NCBI RefSeq assembly: GCF_013416555.1
Contig: NZ_JACCFG010000006.1
Span: forward strand, 186,001 to 250,000
Length of the DNA: 64,000 nt
Reading direction: 5' to 3'
Source of the DNA: Sphingomonas sp. R-74633
GTDB lineage: Bacteria; Pseudomonadota; Alphaproteobacteria; Sphingomonadales; Sphingomonadaceae
Below, in pieces: positions 26,022 to 34,228 of the stretch (the stretch's first letter is position 1; every line of letters begins with the position of its first letter). Made by a program: the position numbers and the translations under genes. Under the pieces are notes generated by a model. The model saw only the letters and a list, made by a program, of their open reading frames with translations, searched no databases and had not been told where the DNA came from.

Positions 26022-27376
26022 GCGAGCGGCAACAGGATCAGCGTGATCCGGTCATGGCCGACTGCGATGTCGAGCGTCTCGCCCGCCACCACGTCGATCG
26101 GCTCGGGAAAGCTGTGCAGCACCTGGAGCCAGCCGCCGTCGGTGTAGCGATCGGGGTGATTGTCGAACGACACGCCTTCCGAGAGATCGATGTGCATCCA
26201 CTGGACAATGCCGATGGCGCGCCCGCTCGCAGTGACGGGGATGCTGAGCCGGGCGAGCACGGCATCATGCTTCTTCTGCGTAAGGTCGAGGCGGACCAGT
26301 TCCAGATCGCCTGACAGCCGCTCCCAGGCGGTCATCGTGCCGTGGATCGGCAGGCGTTGCGGCGCGAAAGCCGTGAAGGCGGAGAGATCGAACCCCGAAA
26401 CCGCGCCGACAAAGGCATAGTCGGCCAGGTTTTCGCTCGCCACCAGGCACCCCATCGCGCTTGCCGCGCGCGGGATCACGATGGCATCGGGCGCGAGCAG
26501 CCGGCGATGCGCGTCCTCGAACGTATCGAGCACCTTCTCGGTCAGCAGGTCGCTTGAGAGGATTTCGGAGACCAGGACGTCGGCGGGCGCGTCGAGTTCC
26601 GCGCCTATGGCGAGCTCGGTCGAAGGCTTGGCGTACACCGTGATGCGATCGGCATAGCCATTCTGCGCGACGATCTGCTGCGCCATCTCGGCGATCATCG
26701 GGTCCATCTCGCAGGCGACGACGTTTCGTGCCCCGGCGCGCGCGGCCATTAGCGACAACAGGCCGCTGCCCGCACCGATGTCGAGCACGCGCGCATCGGG
26801 ACCGGTGGCGGCGATCGCGGCCTTGATGGCAGACTCGAACGCATCGTTGCGCGGCGCGTCGTTCATCATCGGGATGTGCCAGAAGGGCACCGATCCCGAG
26901 CCGAGCCGGCGGACCTGATGGCGCAGGTGCAGATTGTCGGGTTGCAGCGCGAGCGCGCGGCGGAAATGCTGGAGCGCCTCCAGATTTCGCCCCGCGTCGG
27001 CCAGCACCACGGCCAGGTTGCCGATGGCGATCGCATTGCCGGGATCGACGGCGCTGGCGTGTTCGAGGGCGGTGATCGCTTCGGCGGTGCGGCCGAGCCA
27101 GTGCAGCGTCAGCCCTTTTTCGTGCAGCGCCACGGCATGATCGGGCTCGATCGCGAGAAGCTGGTCCCAGGCGGTAAGGGCATCTTCGGGGCGCGTGAGC
27201 CGCCCGAGCAGGCCAGCGAGCAACGGCAGCACGTCGGCCGGGCGATAGCCCTGGGCCAGCACGGCACGATATCCGGCTTCGGCGCCTTCGAGATTCCCTT
27301 GTTCGTGCAGGGCCATCGCTTGGGCGAGCGCGGCACGGGCCTCGGTCAGGCGGTCATCGGAAACCGGATCGGTCAC
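26018..27376 (-). CDS. TPR protein fused to PRMT-like SAM methyltransferase
   Basis: A 452-residue two-domain protein. Residues about 12-150 are three to four tetratricopeptide repeats (LEGAEAGYRAVLAQGYRPAD, PEDALTAWDQLLAIEPDHAV, TAEAITALEHASAVDPGNA, NLEALQHFRRALALQPDNL). From about 165 it turns into a protein arginine methyltransferase-like domain: a PRMT-type N-terminal block (IPMMNDAPRNDAFESAIKAA), motif I (VLDIGAGSG, 197-205), and the acidic loop CEMD (222-225). The glutamates E271 and E280 in VSEILSSDLLTEKVL have the nine-residue spacing of the PRMT double-E loop. The C-terminal beta domain includes VQWMHIDLSEG. TPR plus PRMT is the architecture known from eukaryotic PRMT9. Its target is unknown. 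It converges on the preceding gene. Confidence 0.8.
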   Translation of the reverse strand: MTDPVSDDRLTEARAALAQAMALHEQGNLEGAEAGYRAVLAQGYRPADVLPLLAGLLGRLTRPEDALTAWDQLLAIEPDHAVALHEKGLTLHWLGRTAEAITALEHASAVDPGNAIAIGNLAVVLADAGRNLEALQHFRRALALQPDNLHLRHQVRRLGSGSVPFWHIPMMNDAPRNDAFESAIKAAIAATGPDARVLDIGAGSGLLSLMAARAGARNVVACEMDPMIAEMAQQIVAQNGYADRITVYAKPSTELAIGAELDAPADVLVSEILSSDLLTEKVLDTFEDAHRRLLAPDAIVIPRAASAMGCLVASENLADYAFVGAVSGFDLSAFTAFAPQRLPIHGTMTAWERLSGDLELVRLDLTQKKHDAVLARLSIPVTASGRAIGIVQWMHIDLSEGVSFDNHPDRYTDGGWLQVLHSFPEPIDVVAGETLDIAVGHDRITLILLPLA

Positions 27377-27435
27377 GTCGTCTTCCTAGAAAATCGGTAG
27401 CGCGGCGGGTTCGATAGGCCAATCGGCGGCGCCGG

Positions 27436-27876
27436 TCACATGCCGATTGCGGCGTCGCTGGCCAACTTGTCGGCGCGCTCATTGTCGGGATGGCCGGCGT
27501 GACCCTTCACCCACACCCATTCGACCCGGTGCGGCTTGGCGGCGGCGAGCAGCTCCTGCCAGAGATCGGCATTCTTCACCGGCTTCTTGTCGGCGGTCTT
27601 CCAGCCATTCTTCATCCAGCCGTGGATCCACTTGGTCAGCCCGTCCATCACGTAGCGGCTGTCAGTGTGGAGCGTGACGCGACAGGGCCGCGTGAGCGCC
27701 TTCAGGCCCTGGATCGCGGCCATCATTTCCATGCGGTTGTTGGTGGTGTGCGCCTCGCCGCCGGAGAGTTCCTTTTCGGTGCTGCCCATCCGCAGCACTA
27801 CGCCCCAGCCGCCCTTGCCGGGATTGCCCTTGCACGCGCCGTCGGTGGCGATTTCGACATGTTGCAGTTCGCTCAT
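27436..27876 (-). CDS. rnhA: Ribonuclease HI
   Basis: A 146-residue RNase HI that removes RNA from RNA-DNA hybrids. The catalytic DEDD set is present: D12 in IATDGACKGNPG, E50 in NNRMEMMA, D72 in HTDSRYVMDG, and D136 in NERADKLA, with the metal-site His in VKGHAGHPDN. Length and motifs fit the E. coli type. The start overlaps the stop of the upstream thrB gene by four bases, so the two are co-translated. Confidence 0.96.
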   Translation of the reverse strand: MSELQHVEIATDGACKGNPGKGGWGVVLRMGSTEKELSGGEAHTTNNRMEMMAAIQGLKALTRPCRVTLHTDSRYVMDGLTKWIHGWMKNGWKTADKKPVKNADLWQELLAAAKPHRVEWVWVKGHAGHPDNERADKLASDAAIGM

Positions 27877-28841
27877 GCGAGCGTCTTTAGGCGCCGTCCG
27901 AGGTCGTTGTCATAGATTTTCACGCGTCGCCAGAATGCGAGTGGATCCTTGCGCGTGACCAGCGCGTCGGCGGGGGTATTGAGCCAGTCCCAGGCGCGCG
28001 AGAGCGTGAAGCGGATGCACGATCCGACGGTGCAGACTTCGAACTGCGTGCGCTCGTGGCCGCTCAGCGGGAAATGCTTCTCATAGCCCGCGATCAGCGC
28101 ATCGCCGACCGCTTGGTCGAACCTGCGGCCCGTCGCGTCGAACGCCCAGGCAGTATGCGCCACCGCCAGATCATAGACGCGCAGATCGGTGCAGGCGAAA
28201 TAGAAGTCGATAAGCCCGGTGACGCGGTCCCCGAGCATCAGGACATTGTCGGGAAACATGTCTGCATGGATCGCACAGCGGTCGAGCTGGTCGTCGGTCC
28301 AGGCCGAAAGCGTGTCTTCGATCGTGAACCCGATATCGTCATAGAGGCCCGGGGCGATATCGTTCAGGCTCTTCCCGCAGCGCTCGAACAGTGGGTACCA
28401 GGTATCGACGCCCATCGTGTTGGGCCGGTCGAGCGGAAAGTCGCTTACGGCCGCGTGCATCTTACCCATGGCCGCGCCGGCAGCACCCGCCTGAGCCGGC
28501 GTTGGGTGCGACACCGATACGCCGGAGAGGAACTGGATCAGGCAGGCAGGCCGACCTTCGAGCTCGTGGATAAGCGTGCCGTTGCGGTCAGGCACCGCGG
28601 GCGGCACCGGCAGGCCGCGATCCGCCAGATGCTCCAGCAGCGCCATGAAATAGGGCAAGTCCCCGCTGGCGACCCGCTTTTCATACAGCGTCAGGATGAA
28701 GCGGCTCTTGGTCGTGTCGACGAGGTAGTTGGAATTCTCCACGCCCTCGGCGATGCCCTTGGCCGAGACGAGCTCGCCGACGTCGAACTTCGCGAGAAAG
28801 TCCGACAGCGCTTCCGCCGATACCTGCGTGTAGACCGCCAC
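27873..28841 (-). CDS. thrB: Homoserine kinase ThrB, APH-like type
   Basis: A 322-residue homoserine kinase of the aminoglycoside-phosphotransferase-like class used by alphaproteobacteria, phosphorylating homoserine in threonine synthesis. The start is a GTG at 28841 with AAGGGGGA upstream. The N-lobe is visible (GVENSNYLVDTTKSRFILTL), and the catalytic loop reads CAIHADMFPDNVLML, with the metal motif GLIDFYFACTDLRVYDLA. Clustering with rnhA and ispH is usual in this group. Confidence 0.94.
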   Translation of the reverse strand: MAVYTQVSAEALSDFLAKFDVGELVSAKGIAEGVENSNYLVDTTKSRFILTLYEKRVASGDLPYFMALLEHLADRGLPVPPAVPDRNGTLIHELEGRPACLIQFLSGVSVSHPTPAQAGAAGAAMGKMHAAVSDFPLDRPNTMGVDTWYPLFERCGKSLNDIAPGLYDDIGFTIEDTLSAWTDDQLDRCAIHADMFPDNVLMLGDRVTGLIDFYFACTDLRVYDLAVAHTAWAFDATGRRFDQAVGDALIAGYEKHFPLSGHERTQFEVCTVGSCIRFTLSRAWDWLNTPADALVTRKDPLAFWRRVKIYDNDLGRRLKTLA

Positions 28842-28924
28842 AAATCCCCCTTAACCCAGCGAACGCGGCGATCCATCCCCCGCCCGGGCGCCCAGCACAA
28901 CCGCAGTTGTGCTTGGGCGCGCCA

Positions 28925-29878
28925 TCACGCCGCTTCCAGCCCGCGCGGCAGCTTGAAGACGACGTTCTCGGGCACCGACTCGACTTCGCGTTCGCTCACT
29001 TCGAAGCGCTCCGAAAGCTTGGCGACCAGTTCGCGCACCAGCAACTCGGGGGCCGAGGCGCCTGCGCTCACGCCGACGGTGCCGACGCCGTCGAACCACG
29101 CCCAGTCGATATCCTCAGCACGCGGGATCAGATAGGCGGTGGTGCCCTGGCGCTCGGCGACCTCGACGAGGCGGAGCGAGTTGGACGAGTTCCTGCTGCC
29201 GATCACCAGCATCAGGTCGACCGAGGATGCAATCGCCTTCACTGCGCCCTGGCGGTTGGTGGTCGCGTAGCAAATGTCGTTGGGGCCGGGCGCGAGGATG
29301 CTCGGAAAGCGGCGCTTGAGCACAGCCAGCGTCGCCGCGGTATCGTCCACCGAAAGTGTCGTCTGGGTGAGGAAGGCAAGGTTCTCCGGATCGGCAACCT
29401 GCACGGCCTCGGCATCGGCCGGCGTCTCGACGAGCGACATCGCGCCCTCGGGCACCTGGCCGAACGTGCCGATCACCTCGGGATGGCCGGCATGGCCGAT
29501 GAACAGGATGTGCCGCCCGGCGCCGACCAGCCGTTCGGCCTGGCGGTGCACCTTGGAGACCAGCGGGCAGGTGGCGTCGAGATAGTCGAGCCCGCGCTCT
29601 TCGGCCTTGGCCGGTACCGCCTTGGGCACGCCGTGGGCGGAGAACACCACCGGCACGTCGTCGGGGACCTGGTCGAGCTCCTCGACGAAGATCGCGCCCT
29701 TTGCCTTGAGCGTGTCGACCACGAATTTGTTATGGACGATCTCATGGCGCACATAGACCGGCGCGCCATATTTCTCGATCGCCAGCTCGACGATGCGGAT
29801 GGCGCGATCGACTCCCGCACAAAAGCCGCGGGGCGCTGCGATGAGCAGTTCGAGATAGGGTTTTGCGAGGTCGGCCAT
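28925..29878 (-). CDS. ispH: 4-hydroxy-3-methylbut-2-enyl diphosphate reductase IspH
   Basis: A 317-residue [4Fe-4S] enzyme of the MEP isoprenoid pathway. The three cluster cysteines are C20 (APRGFCAGVDRA), C104 (DATCPLVSKVH) and C203 (DICYATTNRQ). The diphosphate-binding blocks HEIVHNKFVV, FSAHGVPKAV and GHAGHPEVIGT are present, as is IGSRNSSNS near the C-terminus. It lies about 84 bases from thrB, with its own start. Confidence 0.97.
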   Translation of the reverse strand: MADLAKPYLELLIAAPRGFCAGVDRAIRIVELAIEKYGAPVYVRHEIVHNKFVVDTLKAKGAIFVEELDQVPDDVPVVFSAHGVPKAVPAKAEERGLDYLDATCPLVSKVHRQAERLVGAGRHILFIGHAGHPEVIGTFGQVPEGAMSLVETPADAEAVQVADPENLAFLTQTTLSVDDTAATLAVLKRRFPSILAPGPNDICYATTNRQGAVKAIASSVDLMLVIGSRNSSNSLRLVEVAERQGTTAYLIPRAEDIDWAWFDGVGTVGVSAGASAPELLVRELVAKLSERFEVSEREVESVPENVVFKLPRGLEAA

Positions 29879-29985
29879 AGTTCTGCCGCGGCTCTACGCG
29901 ATTGCTTGCGCGGGCTCAACGCGGTTCCTATGCTGCGCGCCGCTTTGGACCCCATAGGTCCCGTGTGTTTGAAAGGGTTTCCATC

Positions 29986-30633
29986 TTGGTCCGCAAGCTC
30001 GCCGTTATCGCTTCGATCCCGCTCGCGCTCAGCGCCTGCAGCAAAACCGGTGAGATCGATTCCTCGGGTGGCGGAGCCGGCATCACTGCGATCCGCTCGG
30101 CGTGTCCGCATGTCGGAATCCCGGCCGGCACCGGCGACATGACGATCTTCAACCCGGCGAACAGCCGCGAGGCGAGCGCGATCGACGTGAACGCAGTGAT
30201 GACCAATGTCACTTCGACCTGCGACGATGCCGGCCCCCAGGTCGTCACCACGATCAATTTCGACGTGCTGGCCCGCCGCCAGAGCGCCGATGGCGCGCGT
30301 GACGTGAGCTTCCCCTATTTCGTCACGGTCGTCCGCGGCGGCAGCTCGGTCGTCGCCAAGCGCATCAACCGCGTCACCGTTCATTTCGAGCCGGGCCAGC
30401 TGCGTGCGCAGACCACCGGCACTGCCACTTCCTATGTCGATCGCAGCGCGGCGACGCTTCCCGACGATGTCCGCAAGCGCCTGACCGAGAAGCGCAAGGC
30501 CGGCGAGCAGGCCGCGGCGATGGACCCGCTCGCCGATCCTTCGGTGCGCGGCGCGGTGCTCTCGGCCACGTTCGAGGCGCTGGTTGGCTTCCAGCTGACC
30601 GAGGACCAGCTGAAGTACAACGTCACGCGCTGA
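29986..30633 (+). CDS. Hypothetical lipoprotein
   Basis: A 215-residue protein starting at a TTG with AAAGGG about 8 bases upstream. This start gives RKLAVIASIPLALSACSK, a clear lipoprotein signal with lipobox LSAC. The mature part (ACPHVGIPAGTGDMTIFNPA, INFDVLARRQSADGARDVSF, and FPYFVTVVRGGSSVVAKRIN) reads as a beta-sandwich. The end is AVLSATFEALVGFQLTEDQL. I recall similar uncharacterised sphingomonad proteins but no function. It lies between ispH and the glycine riboswitch. Confidence 0.72.
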   Translation: MVRKLAVIASIPLALSACSKTGEIDSSGGGAGITAIRSACPHVGIPAGTGDMTIFNPANSREASAIDVNAVMTNVTSTCDDAGPQVVTTINFDVLARRQSADGARDVSFPYFVTVVRGGSSVVAKRINRVTVHFEPGQLRAQTTGTATSYVDRSAATLPDDVRKRLTEKRKAGEQAAAMDPLADPSVRGAVLSATFEALVGFQLTEDQLKYNVTR

Positions 30634-30696
30634 TTGCGCTCTATGCGATTGACTCGAATCGGGGGCGCGGCCAAGGCTGCGCTCGTCGATAGGCAC

Positions 30697-30872
30697 GCGC
30701 GGGAGAGTGCAGGGTAACCTGCCGCCGAAGGAGCAACCGCCCCGGAATCTCTCAGGCACCAGGGACCGCGCGTACACGACACTCTGGAAAGCGGACGCGG
30801 CGCAGCCACGTCCCACCGAAGGGGTAAGCCAGCACGTCTGGCGAAAGCTCTCAGGTTCCGTGACAGAGGGGG
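30697..30872 (+). ncRNA. Tandem glycine riboswitch
   Basis: Two adjacent glycine aptamers. The first (about 30697-30770) has GGGAGAGTGCAGGG, CCGAAGGAGCAA and AATCTCTCAGGCACCAGGGACC. The second (about 30776-30872) has ACTCTGGAAAGCGG, CCCACCGAAGGGGTAAGCC and GCGAAAGCTCTCAGGTTCCG followed by ACAGAGGG closing its P1. These are the diagnostic consensus segments. It sits upstream of gcvT, as expected, and should raise gcv expression when glycine is abundant, by cooperative binding in the two-aptamer form. Confidence 0.95.
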
Positions 30873-30890
30873 CGATGGAGCGGTGCGCGA

Positions 30891-30931
30891 GGATTCCGCG
30901 CCGATTCGTCGAATCCCTCTCGAATCCGGAG
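30891..30931 (+). promoter_or_regulatory. Leader segment with alternative pairings before the gcvT ribosome site
   Basis: GGATTC at 30891-30896 can pair either with GAATCC at 30911-30916 or with GAATCC at 30922-30927, which abuts the GGAG ribosome site (30928-30931). A tight GATTC-gtc-GAATC hairpin is also possible at 30903-30915. This could be the expression platform that couples the riboswitch to translation. It is a pairing read by eye, not folded. Confidence 0.4.
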
Positions 30932-30938
30932 TGCCGCT

Positions 30939-32102
30939 ATGAGCCAGCAAGTCCAGGACCAGCCGATGAGCGGCGATCCCGAAGGCGGAGAGGGCGAGCC
31001 CGAGCTGCATCTGCTTCCGCTCGACCAGTGGCATCGCGCAAAGGGTGGCCGCATGGTGCCCTTTGCCGGCTATGAAATGCCCGTCCAATATGAAGGCATT
31101 ATGGCCGAGCACCTCTGGGTGCGCGAGCATGCCGGGCTGTTCGACGTGTCGCACATGGGCCAGCTGACTTTCTCCGGCGAAGGCGTCGAAGCCGCGCTCG
31201 AGGCGCTGATGCCAGCCGACATCCAGGCCGCGAAATTCTCGCACCCGGTCTATTCGCTGCTGATGGCCGAGAATGGCGGCATCCTCGACGACCTGATGCT
31301 CACCCGCATCAAGGACGGCGAAGTCTATATGGTCGTCAACGGCGCCTGCAAATGGGACGACATCGCCCATTTCCGCGAGTTCCTGCCCGACGAGATCGGC
31401 ATGAACCACATGGAGGACCATGCCCTGCTCGCGCTGCAGGGCCCCAAGGCGGTGACCGCGATCGAGCGCGTGATCCCCGGCGTGAGCGATCTGGTCTTCA
31501 TGCAGGGCGCTGCCTTCGTCTGGCAGGGCCATGCCCTGTGGATCAGCCGCTCGGGCTATACCGGCGAGGACGGCTTCGAGATCTCGGTCCCGGCCGAAGC
31601 CGCAGAGGCGCTTGCCGACGCGCTCGTCGCGCAGGACGAGGTCAAGCCGATCGGCCTGGGCGCCCGCGATTCGCTTCGTCTTGAGGCGGACCTGCCGCTC
31701 TACGGCCACGACCTCGATACCGAGACCACCCCGGTTTCCGCCGCCTTGGGTTTTGCGCTCAAGAAGCGTCGCCGCGAGGAAGGCGGTTTCCCGGGTCACG
31801 CGCGCATCATGCTCGAGCGCGAGCAGGGCCCGATCCTCAAGCGCGTCGGCCTGATCGTCGAGGGCCGCCAGCCGGTCCGCGAGGGCGGCCTTGTCCTCGA
31901 TGCCGACGGCAATGAAGTCGGCAAGGTCACCTCGGGCGGCTTCGCGCCGACGCTGCAGCAGCCGATCGCCATGGCCTATGTGCCCGTGGCTTCGGCCGAA
32001 CCCGGCACCAAGATCACCCTTGCCCAGCGCGGCAAGATCCATTCGGCGGAGGTCGTGAAGATGCCCTTCGTCGCCCACAACTACGTCAGAAAGGGAGCCT
32101 GA
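30939..32102 (+). CDS. gcvT: Glycine cleavage system T protein (aminomethyltransferase)
   Basis: A 387-residue folate-dependent aminomethyltransferase that releases ammonia and forms methylenetetrahydrofolate. Blocks seen: HRAKGGRMVPFAGYEMPVQY, GLFDVSHMGQLTFSG, NGGILDDLMLTRI, VVNGACKWDDIAH, ISRSGYTGEDGFEISVP, PIGLGARDSLRLEADLPLYG and KVTSGGFAPTL. The N-terminus carries an extra acidic tail of about 20 residues compared with typical GcvT. GGAG lies 8 bases before the ATG. The stop shares a base with gcvH (TGATG). Confidence 0.97.
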   Translation: MSQQVQDQPMSGDPEGGEGEPELHLLPLDQWHRAKGGRMVPFAGYEMPVQYEGIMAEHLWVREHAGLFDVSHMGQLTFSGEGVEAALEALMPADIQAAKFSHPVYSLLMAENGGILDDLMLTRIKDGEVYMVVNGACKWDDIAHFREFLPDEIGMNHMEDHALLALQGPKAVTAIERVIPGVSDLVFMQGAAFVWQGHALWISRSGYTGEDGFEISVPAEAAEALADALVAQDEVKPIGLGARDSLRLEADLPLYGHDLDTETTPVSAALGFALKKRRREEGGFPGHARIMLEREQGPILKRVGLIVEGRQPVREGGLVLDADGNEVGKVTSGGFAPTLQQPIAMAYVPVASAEPGTKITLAQRGKIHSAEVVKMPFVAHNYVRKGA

Positions 32103-32473
32103 TGAGCCGCTATTTCACCGAAGACCATGAGTGGATCGACGTCGACGGCGATACCGCGACGGTCGGCATCACCGAATACGCCCAGAGCCAGCTCGGCGAC
32201 ATCGTGTTCGTCGAGACCCCGGATGAGGGCAAGGAAGTCGCCAAGGGCGACGACGCCGCCGTCGTGGAGTCGGTCAAGGCCGCTTCGGACGTCTATGCGC
32301 CGGTCTCGGGCACGGTGATCGAGGGCAATGAAGCGCTCGCCGACAACCCCGCTTTGGTCAACGAAGACCCCGAGGGCGAAGGCTGGTTCTTCAAGCTCAC
32401 GCTCAGCGATGCCAGCGAGCTCGAGAGCCTGATGAACGACAGCGCGTACCAGGACTACGTCTCGAAGCTGTGA
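32102..32473 (+). CDS. gcvH: Glycine cleavage system H protein
   Basis: A 123-residue lipoyl carrier that shuttles the aminomethyl group between P, T and L proteins. The lipoylated lysine is K59 in VVESVKAASD. The fold markers are FTEDHEWIDVDGD, GITEYAQSQLGDIVFV, YAPVSGTVIEGNEAL and GWFFKLTLSD. The start overlaps the gcvT stop; the gene that follows starts inside its own stop. Confidence 0.98.
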   Translation: MSRYFTEDHEWIDVDGDTATVGITEYAQSQLGDIVFVETPDEGKEVAKGDDAAVVESVKAASDVYAPVSGTVIEGNEALADNPALVNEDPEGEGWFFKLTLSDASELESLMNDSAYQDYVSKL

Positions 32474-32859
32474 TCCGGGCGGCCGCTCTTGCCGCCGCAA
32501 CGGTCCTGCTCAGTAGCTGCGGTGCGCCGCAGCTACTGCCGTTCGACAAATATATGGCGCAGTGTGAGGCGCTGAAGGGCAAGCCGGTGCGTGTGGCGGG
32601 CTATCTCGGGATATGCCGCGGCTATGACTGCAGCCTCTATCCCGCTCCGTCGCACGTCGGCACGTTCGACCCCAAGGGTTCGATCGGCATCGGGGGCGGC
32701 CAGGCATTCGACCGGAAGGCCGCGCCCTTCCAGAATGGTTACGTCGTGATCTCCGGCACCGTCGCCAAAGACACCTGCACCGGCGCGGGCGGCACCGATC
32801 GCTCCGCCGGCATCGAACCTACCGATATCCAGCCCTGGTCGCCAACCAAATCCAAATGA
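32470..32859 (+). CDS. Small lipoprotein inserted in the gcv operon
   Basis: A 129-residue protein from a GTG overlapping the gcvH stop (GTGA), so translation is coupled. The signal IRAAALAAATVLLSSCG has a lipobox LSSC. The mature part holds four cysteines (QCEALKG, GICRGYDCSLYP, DTCTGAGG), and GYVVISGTVAKDTC and PVRVAGYLGICRG suggest a small OB-like or beta-barrel fold. There is no known link to glycine cleavage. The position is consistent with co-expression with gcv, and it precedes gcvPA by 10 bases. Confidence 0.8.
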   Translation: MIRAAALAAATVLLSSCGAPQLLPFDKYMAQCEALKGKPVRVAGYLGICRGYDCSLYPAPSHVGTFDPKGSIGIGGGQAFDRKAAPFQNGYVVISGTVAKDTCTGAGGTDRSAGIEPTDIQPWSPTKSK

Positions 32860-32869
32860 GAAGGCCCTG

Positions 32870-34228
32870 ATGCGCTACCTGCCCCTTACCCAGCCTGATC
32901 GCGAGGCGATGCTCGGCGTCATCGGCGCCAAGTCGATCGACGATCTCTTCGCCGACGTTCCCGCCTCGGCCGTGCTCGACGGTCCGATCGCCGGCCTGCC
33001 GATGCACGCCAGCGAGCTCGCGGTCGAACGCCACATGACGAAGCTGGCGGCGAAGAACCTCGCCGCGGGGGCCGCGCCCTTCTTCCTCGGCGCGGGCGCC
33101 TATCGCCACCATGTGCCGGCCTCGGTCGACCACCTCATCCAGCGCGGCGAGTTCCTCACCGCCTACACGCCCTACCAGCCGGAAATCGCGCAGGGCACGC
33201 TGCAGATGATGTTCGAGTTCCAGTCGCAGGTCGCGCGCCTGCTCGGCTGCGACGTGGCGAACGCCTCGATGTACGACGGCTCGACCGCGTGCTGGGAAGC
33301 GATCACCATGGCGCGCCGCGTGACCAAGCGTGGCAAGGCGATCCTCTCGGGCGGCGTCCACCCGCATTATGTCTCGGTCGCGCAGACCATGGCCAAGTTC
33401 ACCGGCGACCAGCTCGTCACTGCGGTCCCGACGCTGTCGCCGAACCCGGACACCGATGACCTGATCGCCCAGATCGACGACGATACCTCGTGTGTCGTGG
33501 TCCAGTATCCCGACATCCTCGGCCGCATCGCCGACCTCTCCAAGCTCGCCGAAGCGGCGCATGCGAAGAAGGCGCTGCTCGTCGCGGTGGTCACCGAGCC
33601 CGTCGCTCTCGGTGCGATCAAGTCGCCTGGCGAGATGGGCGCGGACATCGTGGTGGGCGAGGGCCAGTCGCTCGGCGTCGGCCTGCAGTTCGGCGGGCCC
33701 TATGTCGGCCTGTTCGCCTGCTCGGAGAAGCTGGTCCGCCAGATGCCGGGGCGCCTGTGCGGCGAGACCCAGGATGCCGAGGGCAAGCGCGGCTATGTGC
33801 TGACGCTCTCCACCCGCGAGCAGCATATCCGCCGCGAGAAGGCGACCTCGAACATCTGCACCAGCTCGGTGCTGTGCGCCCTGGCGATGTCGGTGCACAT
33901 GACTTTGCTCGGCGAGAAGGGCCTGCGCCAGCTCGCCGCGATCAACCATGCCGGTGCCTCGGCCGCTGCCGACCGCCTGGCCCAGGTGCCGGGCGTCGAG
34001 TTGGTCACCCCGACCTTCTTCAATGAGTTTACGCTGAAGTTGGCAAAGGAGGCGCGCCCGGTGGTTCGCACCTTGGCCGAGCAGGGCATCCTGGCCGGCG
34101 TCTCGCTTGGACGTCTTTATCCTTCGGCCGCCGAACTTGGCACCGGCCTTGTCGTTGCGGTCACCGAAACTACCACGTCGGAGGACGTCGAGACGCTTGC
34201 CTCCGCGCTCCAGGAGGTGCTGGCATGA
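32870..34228 (+). CDS. gcvPA: Glycine dehydrogenase (decarboxylating) subunit 1
   Basis: A 452-residue alpha subunit of the split two-gene P protein. The blocks YLPLTQPDREAMLGVIG, FLGAGAYRHHVPASVDHLI, YTPYQPEIAQGTLQMMFEFQ and DVANASMYDGSTACWEA are typical. VVGEGQSLGVGLQFGGPYVG is also present, and TLSTREQHIRREKATSNICT lies near the C-terminus. It forms the P protein with GcvPB. AGAAGG precedes the ATG. It overlaps gcvPB by four bases (ATGA). Confidence 0.97.
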   Translation: MRYLPLTQPDREAMLGVIGAKSIDDLFADVPASAVLDGPIAGLPMHASELAVERHMTKLAAKNLAAGAAPFFLGAGAYRHHVPASVDHLIQRGEFLTAYTPYQPEIAQGTLQMMFEFQSQVARLLGCDVANASMYDGSTACWEAITMARRVTKRGKAILSGGVHPHYVSVAQTMAKFTGDQLVTAVPTLSPNPDTDDLIAQIDDDTSCVVVQYPDILGRIADLSKLAEAAHAKKALLVAVVTEPVALGAIKSPGEMGADIVVGEGQSLGVGLQFGGPYVGLFACSEKLVRQMPGRLCGETQDAEGKRGYVLTLSTREQHIRREKATSNICTSSVLCALAMSVHMTLLGEKGLRQLAAINHAGASAAADRLAQVPGVELVTPTFFNEFTLKLAKEARPVVRTLAEQGILAGVSLGRLYPSAAELGTGLVVAVTETTTSEDVETLASALQEVLA

